Numbered from the stretch's first letter, positions 49,813 to 63,198 are shown. The stretch: 64,000 bases of DNA from Macrococcoides animalis (GCF_047425875.1 NZ_CP179727.1:1302001-1366000); one strand, 5' to 3'. Notes: generated by a model from the sequence alone, not told the origin. Numbers and translations: made by a program.

Positions 49813-50289
49813 ATGACGATTGTTTATATTAGTTTTGGCAGTAACTTGGGCGATAGGGCACAACAAATACATGATGCTTTGATTTTATTGAACCATATTC
49901 CGAATACTGTAGTAACAAAAGTGTCGATGCTATATGAAACAGCCCCTGTTGGTGGTGTAGCACAGGATGATTTTTTAAATGGTGCAGCAGAAATCGCAAC
50001 AAATTTAGAGCCGCTTGCATTACTCGATGCAATACAAGCGATAGAATTGAAGTTAAACCGTGTGCGTAAAATTCATTGGGGACCGCGAACGATAGATTTA
50101 GATATCATTTTATTCGGTGATGAAGTGATTGATAGCGAACGATTAAAAGTCCCGCATCCCTATATGCATGAACGTAGTTTTGTATTGATTCCGTTGAATG
50201 AAATTGCACCAGATGCAATGCATCCAGTGCTGAATCAAAAGGTAAGTGAAATTGTAACTTTGGACCCGGACGTAAGAATTTATAAGTGA
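49813..50289 (+). CDS. folK: HPPK (6-hydroxymethyl-dihydropterin pyrophosphokinase)
   Basis: FolK pyrophosphorylates the pterin before FolP acts. The signature WGPRTIDLDIILFGD is intact, with the N-terminal YISFGSNLGDRAQQI. The length is 158 residues. It follows folB by two bases, so folP-folB-folK are one translational unit. Confidence 0.95.
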   Translation: MTIVYISFGSNLGDRAQQIHDALILLNHIPNTVVTKVSMLYETAPVGGVAQDDFLNGAAEIATNLEPLALLDAIQAIELKLNRVRKIHWGPRTIDLDIILFGDEVIDSERLKVPHPYMHERSFVLIPLNEIAPDAMHPVLNQKVSEIVTLDPDVRIYK

Positions 50290-50299
50290 GGGTAAAGAT

Positions 50300-51313
50300 A
50301 TGTGGAAAATTGGAGATATTGAGATAAATAATAAAGTCGTACTGGCACCAATGGCTGGTGTGTGTAATGCGGCATTTAGATTAACAGTAAAAGAATTTGG
50401 TGCAGGTTTAGTGTGTGCTGAAATGGTTAGTGACAAAGCGATTCTTTTCAACAATGAAAAGACAATGAAGATGCTTTATATCGATGAGAACGAAAGACCG
50501 TTATCGTTACAAATTTTTGGCGGTGAGAAAGAAACTCTAGTTGAAGCAGCTAAATATGTTGATCAAAACACAACAGCTGACATCATTGATATCAATATGG
50601 GGTGCCCCGTTTCAAAAATCATTAAATGTGAAGCGGGTGCGAGATGGTTGCTTGATCCCCCTAAAATTTATGAAATGGTATCAGCAGTCGTAGAGGCAGT
50701 AAATAAACCAGTTACTGTGAAGATGCGTATCGGTTGGGATGATGAACATATTTATGCAGTAGAAAATGCAAAAATGATTGAAAAAGCAGGGGCATCTGCC
50801 ATCGCAGTTCATGGTAGAACACGTGTCCAAATGTATGAAGGACATGCAGATTGGGATGTAATACGCCAAGTAAAAGAAGCGGTTAATATTCCTGTAATTG
50901 GTAACGGCGACGTGACAAGTCCTGAACTTGCGAAGAAGATGCTTGATGAAACAGGTGTTGATGCAGTGATGATTGGTCGAGAAGCTTTAGGAAATCCATG
51001 GATGATATATCGCACTGTACATTATTTAGAAACAGGTGAGTTAATGCCGGAACCACATATTTCTGAAAAAATGAAAGTCGCAACACTACATTTAGATCGC
51101 TTAATTGAACTTAAGGGTGAAAAAGTGGCTGTTATGGAAATGCGTAAACATGCTTCTTGGTACTTAAAAGGGATACGTGGAAACGGTAAAGCACGTAAGT
51201 TAATTAATGTAGCTGAGACACGCGATGAATTAGTTGATATACTTAAATCATTCGAGGAATATATTATTGAAGCTGAGAAAAAAGAAGAACTTAAAATTGT
51301 AGAAGGAGTGTAA
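50300..51313 (+). CDS. dus: tRNA-dihydrouridine synthase (DusB family)
   Basis: This FMN enzyme reduces uridines in the tRNA D-loop. The signatures are LAPMAGVCNAAFR, the catalytic Cys in DINMGCPVSKIIKCEAG, and VKMRIGWDD. It has 337 residues. The folK-dus-lysS order is conserved in Bacilli. Target position is not known from the sequence. Confidence 0.93.
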   Translation: MWKIGDIEINNKVVLAPMAGVCNAAFRLTVKEFGAGLVCAEMVSDKAILFNNEKTMKMLYIDENERPLSLQIFGGEKETLVEAAKYVDQNTTADIIDINMGCPVSKIIKCEAGARWLLDPPKIYEMVSAVVEAVNKPVTVKMRIGWDDEHIYAVENAKMIEKAGASAIAVHGRTRVQMYEGHADWDVIRQVKEAVNIPVIGNGDVTSPELAKKMLDETGVDAVMIGREALGNPWMIYRTVHYLETGELMPEPHISEKMKVATLHLDRLIELKGEKVAVMEMRKHASWYLKGIRGNGKARKLINVAETRDELVDILKSFEEYIIEAEKKEELKIVEGV

Positions 51314-51317
51314 TCAA

Positions 51318-52805
51318 ATGACAGAAGAATTAAACGACCAAATGTTGGTACGTCGTCAAAAAATGCAAGACTTATTAGACCAAGGAATCGATCCATTTGG
51401 CCAAAAATTCGAAAGAACTGCAACATCAGCATCTTTAAAAGGCGAATGGGATGAATTTTCTAAAGAAGAATTACATGACAAAGAAGAAGAGTCACACGTA
51501 TCTTTTGCTGGTCGTATAATGACGAAGCGTGGAAAAGGTAAGGCAGGATTTGCTCATGTTAAAGATTTAGACGGACAAATTCAAATTTATGTACGTAAAG
51601 ATGCAGTTGGCGACGAACAGTTTGAATTATGGAACAATGCAGATTTAGGTGATATCGTTGGTATTGAAGGTGTGATGTTCAAAACAAACACTGGAGAATT
51701 ATCTGTTAAAGCTAAGTCGTTTACAATGTTATCTAAGGCACTTCGTCCATTACCGGATAAATTCCACGGACTACAAGACGTTGAACAACGTTATCGTCAA
51801 CGTTATTTAGATTTAATTACAAGCGAAGAATCAACACAAGTATTCATAACACGCAGTAAAATCATTCAAGAAATGCGTAGTTACTTAAATGCAAAAGGTT
51901 TCTTAGAAGTGGAAACACCAATGATGCATACAATCGCTGGAGGTGCTGCTGCGCGTCCATTCGTAACGCATCACAACGCGTTAGACATGGAATTATATAT
52001 GCGTATCGCAATTGAGTTACATTTAAAACGTCTAATTGTTGGTGGATTAGAAAAAGTTTATGAAATCGGTCGTGTATTCCGTAATGAAGGTATATCTACG
52101 CGTCACAACCCTGAGTTCACAATGATTGAATTATACGAAGCATATGCTGACTATAATGATATTATGGATTTAACTGAAGAAATGGTAGCACATATCGCAG
52201 AAAAAGTAACTGGCTCTACAACTGTAGATTATGCTGGAGAATCAATTGAGTTAGCTCCGAAGTGGAGAAGATGGCATATGGTGGATGCTGTTAAAGAATA
52301 TACTGGTGTTAATTTCTATGAAGTGAAATCAGACGAAGAAGCTCATAGTCTTGCAAAAGAACATGGTGTTGAAGTAAAACCGAATATGAAATATGGTCAT
52401 GTATTAAACGAATTCTTTGAGCAAAAAGTAGAAGAAAATTTAGTGCAACCTACATTTATATATGGGCATCCAGTGGAAGTATCACCGCTTGCAAAACAAA
52501 ATCCAGAGGATCCGCGTTTCACTGATCGTTTTGAGTTATTTATTGTACGTCGTGAGCATGCTAATGCATTCACTGAGTTAAATGATCCAATCGATCAAAA
52601 ACAACGATTCTTAGCACAAATGGAAGAAAAGGCTGCAGGTAACGATGAAGCACATGAAATGGATGAAGATTATATCGAAGCATTAGAATATGGTATGCCA
52701 CCAACTGGCGGATTAGGTATCGGTATCGACCGTTTAGTGATGTTACTGACAAACAGTGCATCTATCCGAGATGTACTATTATTCCCATATATGAGACATA
52801 AATAA
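51318..52805 (+). CDS. lysS: lysyl-tRNA synthetase, class II
   Basis: LysS charges tRNA-Lys. An N-terminal OB anticodon-binding domain (about 55-150) is followed by the class II core with motif 2 (FRNEGISTRHNPEFTMIE) and motif 3 (GLGIGIDRLVM). The length is 495 residues. It ends with a strong terminator before rRNA operon 2, which encodes a tRNA-Lys. Confidence 0.96.
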   Translation: MTEELNDQMLVRRQKMQDLLDQGIDPFGQKFERTATSASLKGEWDEFSKEELHDKEEESHVSFAGRIMTKRGKGKAGFAHVKDLDGQIQIYVRKDAVGDEQFELWNNADLGDIVGIEGVMFKTNTGELSVKAKSFTMLSKALRPLPDKFHGLQDVEQRYRQRYLDLITSEESTQVFITRSKIIQEMRSYLNAKGFLEVETPMMHTIAGGAAARPFVTHHNALDMELYMRIAIELHLKRLIVGGLEKVYEIGRVFRNEGISTRHNPEFTMIELYEAYADYNDIMDLTEEMVAHIAEKVTGSTTVDYAGESIELAPKWRRWHMVDAVKEYTGVNFYEVKSDEEAHSLAKEHGVEVKPNMKYGHVLNEFFEQKVEENLVQPTFIYGHPVEVSPLAKQNPEDPRFTDRFELFIVRREHANAFTELNDPIDQKQRFLAQMEEKAAGNDEAHEMDEDYIEALEYGMPPTGGLGIGIDRLVMLLTNSASIRDVLLFPYMRHK

Positions 52806-52822
52806 GCAAAACTTAAAATATA

Positions 52823-52868
52823 AAACGCTCAAAAACGCTGTTATTTCAGTGTTTTTGAGCGTTTCTTT
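52823..52868 (+). terminator. strong terminator after lysS
   Basis: An 18-base-pair stem (arms 52823-52840 and 52847-52864) with a TTATTT loop is followed by T residues. It insulates lysS from the rRNA promoters. Confidence 0.92.
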
Positions 52869-52931
52869 TATGTGTTAAATTATCAGAATTGACTTACTTC
52901 TAGAAAAATGAAAAAAAGTTGAGGAAAAACG

Positions 52932-53070
52932 TTGACTTTAGTCAACGGATTGCGTATTATTAAAAAGTCGCTTATGACAAGTGACGCGTATTAAGAAAGT
53001 TAATCAATTGTAAAGTTCATGAACACAGTGTAAAATTTACTATTGAAATAATCTTCGAAGCTGTTATACT
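52932..53070 (+). promoter_or_regulatory. three tandem promoters of rRNA operon 2
   Basis: P1 is TTGACT (52932-52937), 17 bases, TATTAT (52955-52960). P2 is TTGTAA (53008-53013), 17 bases, TAAAAT (53031-53036). P3 is TTGAAA (53043-53048), 16 bases, TATACT (53065-53070). All precede the leading 5S gene; I see no promoter between the tRNAs and 16S. Confidence 0.75.
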
Positions 53071-53091
53071 TATATAAGTATTGAAAATTTG

Positions 53092-53207
53092 TCTGGTGAC
53101 GATGGCAGAGAGGTCACACCTGTTCCCATACCGAACACAGAAGTTAAGCTCTCTAGCGCCGATGGTAGTTGGTCTTACGATCTGCGAGAGTAGGACGTTG
53201 CCGGGCA
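53092..53207 (+). rRNA. 5S ribosomal RNA, copy 2, at the head of operon 2
   Basis: The 116 bases are identical to the other two copies. It precedes the tRNA cluster, not a 23S gene, so operon 2 has a 5S at both ends. The same lead 5S after lysS occurs in staphylococci. Confidence 0.96.
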
Positions 53208-53218
53208 ATATATACCCA

Positions 53219-53294
53219 GGAGGATTAGCTCAGCTGGGAGAGCATCTGCCTTACAAGCAGAGGGTCGGCGGTTCGAGCCCGTCATCCTCCACCA
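53219..53294 (+). tRNA. tRNA-Val (anticodon TAC)
   Basis: The cloverleaf has acceptor arms GGAGGAT / ATCCTCC, T-arm GGTTCGAGCCC and anticodon TAC at 53252-53254; CCA is encoded. Confidence 0.96.
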
Positions 53295-53305
53295 TTTTAT
53301 ATTAT

Positions 53306-53381
<76 letters not shown>

Positions 53382-53387
53382 TTTCCA

Positions 53388-53463
53388 GAGCCATTAGCTC
53401 AGTTGGTAGAGCATTTGACTTTTAATCAAAGGGTCAGAGGTTCGAATCCTCTATGGCTCACCA
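53388..53463 (+). tRNA. tRNA-Lys (anticodon TTT)
   Basis: Acceptor arms are GAGCCAT / ATGGCTC, the anticodon loop is CTTTTAA, and CCA is encoded. Confidence 0.96.
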
Positions 53464-53489
53464 TTATTTTAATAGTAAAACTTAATAAT

Positions 53490-53564
53490 GCGAAAGTAGT
53501 TCAGTGGTAGAATACAACCTTGCCAAGGTTGGGGTCGCGGGTTCGAATCCCGTCTTTCGCTCCA
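53490..53564 (+). tRNA. tRNA-Gly (anticodon GCC)
   Basis: Acceptor arms are GCGAAAG / CTTTCGC, the anticodon loop is TTGCCAA, the T-arm is GGTTCGAATCC and CCA is encoded. The canonical D-loop argues for a translational tRNA. Confidence 0.95.
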
Positions 53565-53579
53565 TTAAGAAAATTAAAT

Positions 53580-53668
53580 GCCGGGGTGGCGGAACTGGCA
53601 GACGCACAGGACTTAAAATCCTGCGGTAAGTGATTACCGTACCGGTTCGATTCCGGTCCTCGGCACCA
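53580..53668 (+). tRNA. tRNA-Leu (anticodon TAA)
   Basis: This 89-base class II tRNA has a long variable arm, acceptor arms GCCGGGG / CCTCGGC, and anticodon TAA; CCA is encoded. Confidence 0.95.
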
Positions 53669-53685
53669 TTTAATTTTATTTTTTT

Positions 53686-53759
53686 GCGCCCGTAGCTCAA
53701 TTGGATAGAGCGTTTGACTACGGATCAAAAGGTTAGGGGTTCGACTCCTCTCGGGCGCG
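53686..53759 (+). tRNA. tRNA-Arg (anticodon ACG), no encoded CCA
   Basis: Acceptor arms are GCGCCCG / CGGGCGC with discriminator G, and the anticodon loop is CTACGGA. The sequence after the discriminator is T-rich, so CCA must be added enzymatically. A34 is expected to be edited to inosine. Confidence 0.95.
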
Positions 53760-53772
53760 TTTTTTAAATAAA

Positions 53773-53846
53773 CGGGAAGTAGCTCAGCTTGGTAGAGCAC
53801 TTGGTTTGGGACCAAGGGGTCGCAGGTTCGAATCCTGTCTTCCCGA
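53773..53846 (+). tRNA. tRNA-Pro (anticodon TGG), no encoded CCA
   Basis: Acceptor arms are CGGGAAG / CTTCCCG with discriminator A, and the anticodon loop is TTTGGGA. The following bases are CTT, so CCA is not encoded. Confidence 0.95.
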
Positions 53847-53861
53847 CTTACTTAATAATTT

Positions 53862-53937
53862 GGGGGCTTAGCTCAGCTGGGAGAGCGCCTGCTTTGCACG
53901 CAGGAGGTCAGCGGTTCAATCCCGCTAGTCTCCACCA
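53862..53937 (+). tRNA. tRNA-Ala (anticodon TGC)
   Basis: Acceptor arms GGGGGCT / AGTCTCC pair with two G-U pairs, the anticodon loop is TTTGCAC, and CCA is encoded. It ends 134 bases before the 16S gene. Confidence 0.95.
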
Positions 53938-54071
53938 TTAAAAATTATTTAAAAATGAACATTGAAAACTGAATGACAATATGTCAACGTTAATTCCAAT
54001 AATTTGAGTGGACTTAGTTCACTCCCAAGAGTGATTGCCTCAAGCAATCAAAAGAGCATTATCAAACAAAC

Positions 54072-55632
<1,561 letters not shown>

Positions 55633-55802
55633 ATAATTACGGAAATCAAATCTTTAAGATTTGATAGGGATTAACATTGACATATTGTATTCAGTTTTGA
55701 ATGTTTATTAGAACAATGGCAATCTTCGATTGTGTATTGGTCTTATGCACTTGCGCAAGCAAGAACGTACCTTTTGTGGAATAGATTATTCAAAATTAAA
55801 AC

Positions 55803-55879
<77 letters not shown>

Positions 55880-56024
55880 TTTTAATTATTGTACTTTGAA
55901 AACTAGATAAAGTAAGAAGAAATAAAAGATTTTACCAAGCAAAACCGAGTGAGTTCATATTTGAATTCTTAAAAAAATCGCGCGTTTATACATTTATGTA
56001 TAAACATCACAATTATTAATAACA

Positions 56025-58945
<2,921 letters not shown>

Positions 58946-59038
58946 ATTTTATAGATTTTTTATTCGGGATTGCCGAGTAATATCTAATTTCTTCTTACTT
59001 ATCTAGTTTTGAAAGTATAATTTATTATCTTTCATTTG

Positions 59039-59154
59039 TCTGGTGACGATGGCAGAGAGGTCACACCTGTTCCCATACCGAACACAGAAGTTAAGCTCTC
59101 TAGCGCCGATGGTAGTTGGTCTTACGATCTGCGAGAGTAGGACGTTGCCGGGCA
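59039..59154 (+). rRNA. 5S ribosomal RNA, copy 3
   Basis: The 116 bases are identical to the other 5S copies. It closes operon 2. Confidence 0.97.
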
Positions 59155-59161
59155 ATCCATA

Positions 59162-59186
59162 AGAGATCCTTCGGGGTCTCTTTTTT
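59162..59186 (+). terminator. terminator of rRNA operon 2
   Basis: An eight-base-pair stem (AGAGATCC / GGGTCTCT) closed by a stable C(TTCG)G tetraloop is followed by T residues. Confidence 0.92.
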
Positions 59187-59215
59187 GTTTGAATTTATAA
59201 TATGTATATTGTTGT

Positions 59216-59248
59216 GAGTGAGCGAAATATCGTATAATTCGCTCACTC
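59216..59248. repeat. GAGTGAGCG palindromic repeat, copy 1
   Basis: GAGTGAGCGAA (59216-59226) and TTCGCTCACTC (59238-59248) form an 11-base-pair hairpin with an A/T-rich loop. A related copy lies just downstream. No T-run follows, so a terminator role is less clear. Confidence 0.75.
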
Positions 59249-59267
59249 GCACATTAATATTAGTTGA

Positions 59268-59322
59268 AAAAAATAATTGAGTGAGCGGATTATGTATTAT
59301 TTCGCTCACTCAATTATTTTTT
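59268..59322. terminator. GAGTGAGCG palindrome, copy 2, bidirectional terminator
   Basis: Arms 59268-59287 and 59303-59322 form a perfect 20-base-pair stem with A-rich and T-rich outer ends. It overlaps the stop codon of the minus-strand NERD gene, and can end transcription from both sides. Confidence 0.88.
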
Positions 59323-60207
59323 GTATTGATATCGTGCACTTTTGGTACTACCTATCTTGTTGCAATATACACTCAAGTATCTTTTAAGAGTCGCCCCATT
59401 CACACCTGTATATTCTTCTAATTCTTTTCTTGTAAAACTACCGTTCTTAAACAAATTTATATCTTCTATTGCCTCAATAATATATTCTTTTTTTCCAACT
59501 TGATGACCACATATAGATTTCATCGTTCGTTGAGATTTTTCTTCAAACATCCCAAACGAGCCACATTTAAGACATTTCACACCTTTTTCGATAAATTCAT
59601 AATCATAATAATGTACGCGATTGTACTCTTTTTCAACATGATGATCAACTAATAATAATCCTAACTTCAAATCTACATCATTAGATACGAGAGTCTTCAA
59701 ATAGCTAATCACATCGGTCATTTGGTTAAAAAATACAATCTTCTCATTTCCGTTATAACCTTTTAACTTAAACTCAGGATTTACAAATAGAATTCTGCTA
59801 CTTACGTTATATTCAAACGTGTGTAACTTAATAAACTGTTCTAATTTTCGATGTGCTCTATCCAACTGACTTAGTAATCCTTGATGTACGTTTCCTTTCT
59901 GACTAATGAAATTCCCATTATCAAATCGATACAACCCTGTATAGTTTTTAATATCAATATGAATCAAAGTATCATTGGCTACAAATATAAAGTCATACTG
60001 TGCTGTGCCAAATATATCTAAAGTTAAATCCCATATACGAACTAACTGCTTAAAATCTTTAATATATTCGAAAAATGCATATTCACCTTCAAAACCTTTC
60101 AAGTACTGTCTTAAGTTTTGATAATCAAGATCTTCAAATATAATGCGACCGTTCAACTTACATAAATATTGATAATAGAATGTTCTATGGTGTCGTTTAA
60201 GTAGCAT
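59314..60207 (-). CDS. NERD-domain protein with zinc-ribbon-like and winged-helix-like C terminus
   Basis: The first about 130 residues resemble a nuclease-related (NERD) domain, with conserved acidic and lysine positions in GEYAFFEYI, QYDFIFV and IHIDIKNYTG (D-x-K core). A Cys pair (CLKC) and a later C-G-H segment (about 210-237) may bind zinc. The last about 60 residues (FTRKELEEYTGVNGATLKRYL) look like a helix-turn-helix. The 297-residue start is ATG 60207 after TGGAGG; a GTG at 60219 is part of that site. It starts 15 bases after pdxR on the same strand. Function is unknown; nuclease activity is only suggested by the domain. Confidence 0.75.
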   Translation of the reverse strand: MLLKRHHRTFYYQYLCKLNGRIIFEDLDYQNLRQYLKGFEGEYAFFEYIKDFKQLVRIWDLTLDIFGTAQYDFIFVANDTLIHIDIKNYTGLYRFDNGNFISQKGNVHQGLLSQLDRAHRKLEQFIKLHTFEYNVSSRILFVNPEFKLKGYNGNEKIVFFNQMTDVISYLKTLVSNDVDLKLGLLLVDHHVEKEYNRVHYYDYEFIEKGVKCLKCGSFGMFEEKSQRTMKSICGHQVGKKEYIIEAIEDINLFKNGSFTRKELEEYTGVNGATLKRYLSVYCNKIGSTKSARYQYKK

Positions 60208-60222
60208 GCGTGCCTCCACGAT

Positions 60223-61560
60223 TTAATTCAATAAAGACTTAATAATCGCTTCTATTTTATCATCTTCAAAACTGCCGAAGCCAATGATATATTGATTACG
60301 GTATTTTGAATCCAATCCTTCATAATAATCTTGAATGGTATTGATATCGATGCCTCGAGTGTTTAATTTCTCACTCGTCTCTAATACAAAATGCATGCCG
60401 GCATCACTTCCGTATATCTTATAATCATGTAAATGCTTTTCAATTAAATCTAAAGTGAGCTCTAATTTTTTCTTATATATTTTACGCATTCGATTAATAT
60501 TACGTTCAAACTCTCCATCTTTTAAAAACTCAGTAATCATAAATTGCATATGCTTAGGTACAGTATTGTTAGGTTTATTATCTAGAGTAAAATATTTTTC
60601 TAATAACACCCTCGGCAACACCATATAAGCTACACGAATACTTGGGAAAATTGATTTCGAAAATGTACTCATATAAATTACTTTGTCACTCGCACTCATA
60701 CCTTGTAAAGCTTTCAATGGTCGGCCTTTATATCGGAACTCACTATCATAATCATCTTCAATAATAAACCTGTCACCATTATCCGCCCACTTTAACAATT
60801 CAATGCGGCGCTTCGCGCTTAGCACTACACCTGTAGGGAATTGATGACTCGGTGTCACATGAACAATACTACCTTGATCACGTAACTTACTTGCGATAAT
60901 ACCGTCAGCATCGATATCCATTTTAATGTAGTCTCTATTTTCATATTTCAGTACTTTCTTTATCAAAGGGTAGCCTGGGTTCTCTATATAATATTTACGG
61001 TCACCTAAAATTCGCGTCAATAGTGTAAACAATTGTTCGGTTGAGCTACCAATGATAATTTGTTCATTACTACAATTGACGCCACGTGAATGATATAAGT
61101 ATCTACGAATCTCATTACGCAAACTTAACTCTCCTTGTATATCACCACGTTCTAATAAATCAAATTGTTCTGCTTCAAAAGCATCACGGGCATATTTACG
61201 AAACTTTTGAAAAGGAAATGATTTAATATGACTATCTTCAATCTTGAAGGAAATCTTATCTTTAATATGTAGTGTTTCTTCTAATACTACAGTTTCTTTC
61301 GGTATTGTATGAATCGTTTGAATATCTTCAACAAAGAAGCCGACTTTAGGCTTAGAATATATATAACCTTCATCTAAGAGTTGTTGATATGCAATTTCTA
61401 CTGTCGTTAAGCTTAAGTTTAAATGGCTACTTAACTTTCTTTTGGAAGGTAACTTTTCATTAAATTGCATCTTTCCACTTAAAATATCTTCTTTTATAAA
61501 TTGGTATAGCTGTGTATATAAATATGCGCCATCTAAAAAACGATAAGTAAGCATCTCCAT
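60223..61560 (-). CDS. pdxR: MocR-type regulator of vitamin B6 synthesis (PdxR)
   Basis: The 445-residue protein fuses a GntR-type winged helix (about 1-75, KLPSKRKLSSHLNLSLTTVEIAYQQL) to a fold-type I aminotransferase domain. The PLP lysine is in STFSKSIFPSIR, with the family segments VTPSHQFPTG and IEDDYDSEFRY. It is divergent from pdxST, the classical arrangement for PdxR, which activates pdxST when PLP is low and represses its own gene. AAGGGG precedes the ATG. Confidence 0.92.
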   Translation of the reverse strand: MEMLTYRFLDGAYLYTQLYQFIKEDILSGKMQFNEKLPSKRKLSSHLNLSLTTVEIAYQQLLDEGYIYSKPKVGFFVEDIQTIHTIPKETVVLEETLHIKDKISFKIEDSHIKSFPFQKFRKYARDAFEAEQFDLLERGDIQGELSLRNEIRRYLYHSRGVNCSNEQIIIGSSTEQLFTLLTRILGDRKYYIENPGYPLIKKVLKYENRDYIKMDIDADGIIASKLRDQGSIVHVTPSHQFPTGVVLSAKRRIELLKWADNGDRFIIEDDYDSEFRYKGRPLKALQGMSASDKVIYMSTFSKSIFPSIRVAYMVLPRVLLEKYFTLDNKPNNTVPKHMQFMITEFLKDGEFERNINRMRKIYKKKLELTLDLIEKHLHDYKIYGSDAGMHFVLETSEKLNTRGIDINTIQDYYEGLDSKYRNQYIIGFGSFEDDKIEAIIKSLLN

Positions 61561-61668
61561 ATTAATCTGACCCCTTAAACTTATTAAAATCTGACACTTT
61601 TATAATACCAAAAATTACGTTACATTAATCAATGTAAACAAAAATTCAGACTATTCAGGGGTGTAATA
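61561..61668. promoter_or_regulatory. pdxR-pdxS divergent control region
   Basis: The region holds direct repeats AATCTGAC at 61564-61571 and 61588-61595, 24 bases apart, and ATTCAGAC (61644-61651), an imperfect inverted match. A palindrome TTACATT-N4-AATGTAA lies at 61620-61637. These are candidate PdxR sites; TATAAT at 61601-61606 may be a -10 element. Confidence 0.55.
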
Positions 61669-62556
61669 ATGAGTAAAATTCTAGGAACAGATAAAGTTAA
61701 ACGTGGTATGGCTGAAATGCAAAAAGGCGGCGTTATTATGGATGTTGTTAATGCTGAGCAAGCAAGAATTGCTGAAGCTGCTGGAGCAGTTGCAGTAATG
61801 GCATTAGAACGTGTGCCAAGTGATATTCGTGCGGCAGGTGGGGTTGCACGCATGGCTGATCCACGTATTATTGAAGAAGTAATGAATGCAGTATCAATTC
61901 CAGTTATGGCGAAAGGTCGTATTGGTCATATTACTGAAGCACGTGTATTAGAAGCAATGGGTGTTGACTATATTGATGAATCTGAAGTATTAACACCAGC
62001 GGACGAAGAATTTCATTTAAAGAAAGACGATTTCACAGTACCATTTGTTTGCGGATGCCGTGATTTAGGTGAGGCGGCGCGTCGTATCGGTGAAGGTGCT
62101 GCGATGCTGCGTACAAAAGGTGAGCCTGGGACAGGGAATATTGTAGAAGCTGTACGTCACTTACGTAAAGTGAATGCGCAAGTTCGTAAACTAACTGTAA
62201 TGAGCGATGATGAAATCATGACAGAAGCTAAAATCTTAGGAGCACCATATGAAATATTAAAAGAAATAAAAGCGTTAGGTAAATTACCCGTTGTAAACTT
62301 TGCGGCGGGTGGCATAGCTACACCTGCGGATGCTGCACTAATGATGGAATTAGGCGCTGACGGTGTATTCGTGGGTTCTGGTATATTCAAATCAGAAAGC
62401 CCAGAAAAATTTGCGAAAGCTATCGTACAAGCAACAACACACTACCAAGATTACAAATTAATCGGTGAGTTATCTAAAGAATTAGGTGCCGCAATGAAAG
62501 GTTTAGACGTGCATAAACTTTCATTAGAAGAAAGAATGCAAGAGCGTGGTTGGTAA
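61669..62556 (+). CDS. pdxS: pyridoxal 5'-phosphate synthase, synthase subunit
   Basis: PdxS condenses ribose-5-phosphate, glyceraldehyde-3-phosphate and ammonia to PLP on a TIM barrel that forms a dodecamer. The catalytic lysines lie in VMAKGRIGH and in the RKV region after RTKGEPGTGNIVEAVRHL. The 295-residue length is standard. Its stop codon overlaps the pdxT start. Confidence 0.97.
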   Translation: MSKILGTDKVKRGMAEMQKGGVIMDVVNAEQARIAEAAGAVAVMALERVPSDIRAAGGVARMADPRIIEEVMNAVSIPVMAKGRIGHITEARVLEAMGVDYIDESEVLTPADEEFHLKKDDFTVPFVCGCRDLGEAARRIGEGAAMLRTKGEPGTGNIVEAVRHLRKVNAQVRKLTVMSDDEIMTEAKILGAPYEILKEIKALGKLPVVNFAAGGIATPADAALMMELGADGVFVGSGIFKSESPEKFAKAIVQATTHYQDYKLIGELSKELGAAMKGLDVHKLSLEERMQERGW

Positions 62557-63125
62557 TGCAAATTGGAATTTTAGCTTTACAAGGTGCGGTGCGTGAGCAT
62601 GCGCGTCATATTGAGATATGCGGACACACACCAAAACTAATTAAACGCATTGAAGATCTGGATGGTATTGAAGGATTAGTGTTACCTGGTGGAGAATCAA
62701 CTACGATGCGTCGATTGATGGACTTATACGGATTTACTGAAGTTTTACGCGAAAGTGATTTGCCGATGTACGGTACATGTGCAGGTTTAATTTTACTTGC
62801 TGAAAACATAGTAGGTTATGAAGAAGGGCACTTAAAGAAAATGAATATTACCGTAGAACGTAATTCATTCGGTCGACAAGTGGATAGCTTTGAAGCCGAT
62901 TTGGATGTTTTAGGTATTGAAAATCATGTGAATGCTATATTTATTCGTGCACCACATATTGTTGCGGTGGGAGACAATGTTGAAGTATTAAGTGAAGTTG
63001 AAGGAAGAATAGTTGCTGTTCGTCAGGATAATCATTTAGGTATCTCATTCCACCCAGAACTCACTAATGATATAAAGATAATGAATTATTTCATAGAAGA
63101 AATCATAATGAAAAATGCACATTAA
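62556..63125 (+). CDS. pdxT: pyridoxal 5'-phosphate synthase, glutaminase subunit
   Basis: PdxT releases ammonia from glutamine and feeds it to PdxS. The class I glutaminase triad is present: Cys75 in YGTCAGL and His/Glu in SFHPEL. It has 189 residues. The ATG at 62556 overlaps the pdxS stop as TAATG; an in-frame TTG six bases earlier is less likely. Confidence 0.96.
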   Translation: MQIGILALQGAVREHARHIEICGHTPKLIKRIEDLDGIEGLVLPGGESTTMRRLMDLYGFTEVLRESDLPMYGTCAGLILLAENIVGYEEGHLKKMNITVERNSFGRQVDSFEADLDVLGIENHVNAIFIRAPHIVAVGDNVEVLSEVEGRIVAVRQDNHLGISFHPELTNDIKIMNYFIEEIIMKNAH

Positions 63126-63198
63126 TATTCATTTGAGCTAAAATTTTTTCAATGTTTTTATGGTGTGTTATATTGCTCTAAGAAAGAGGTGCAATATA

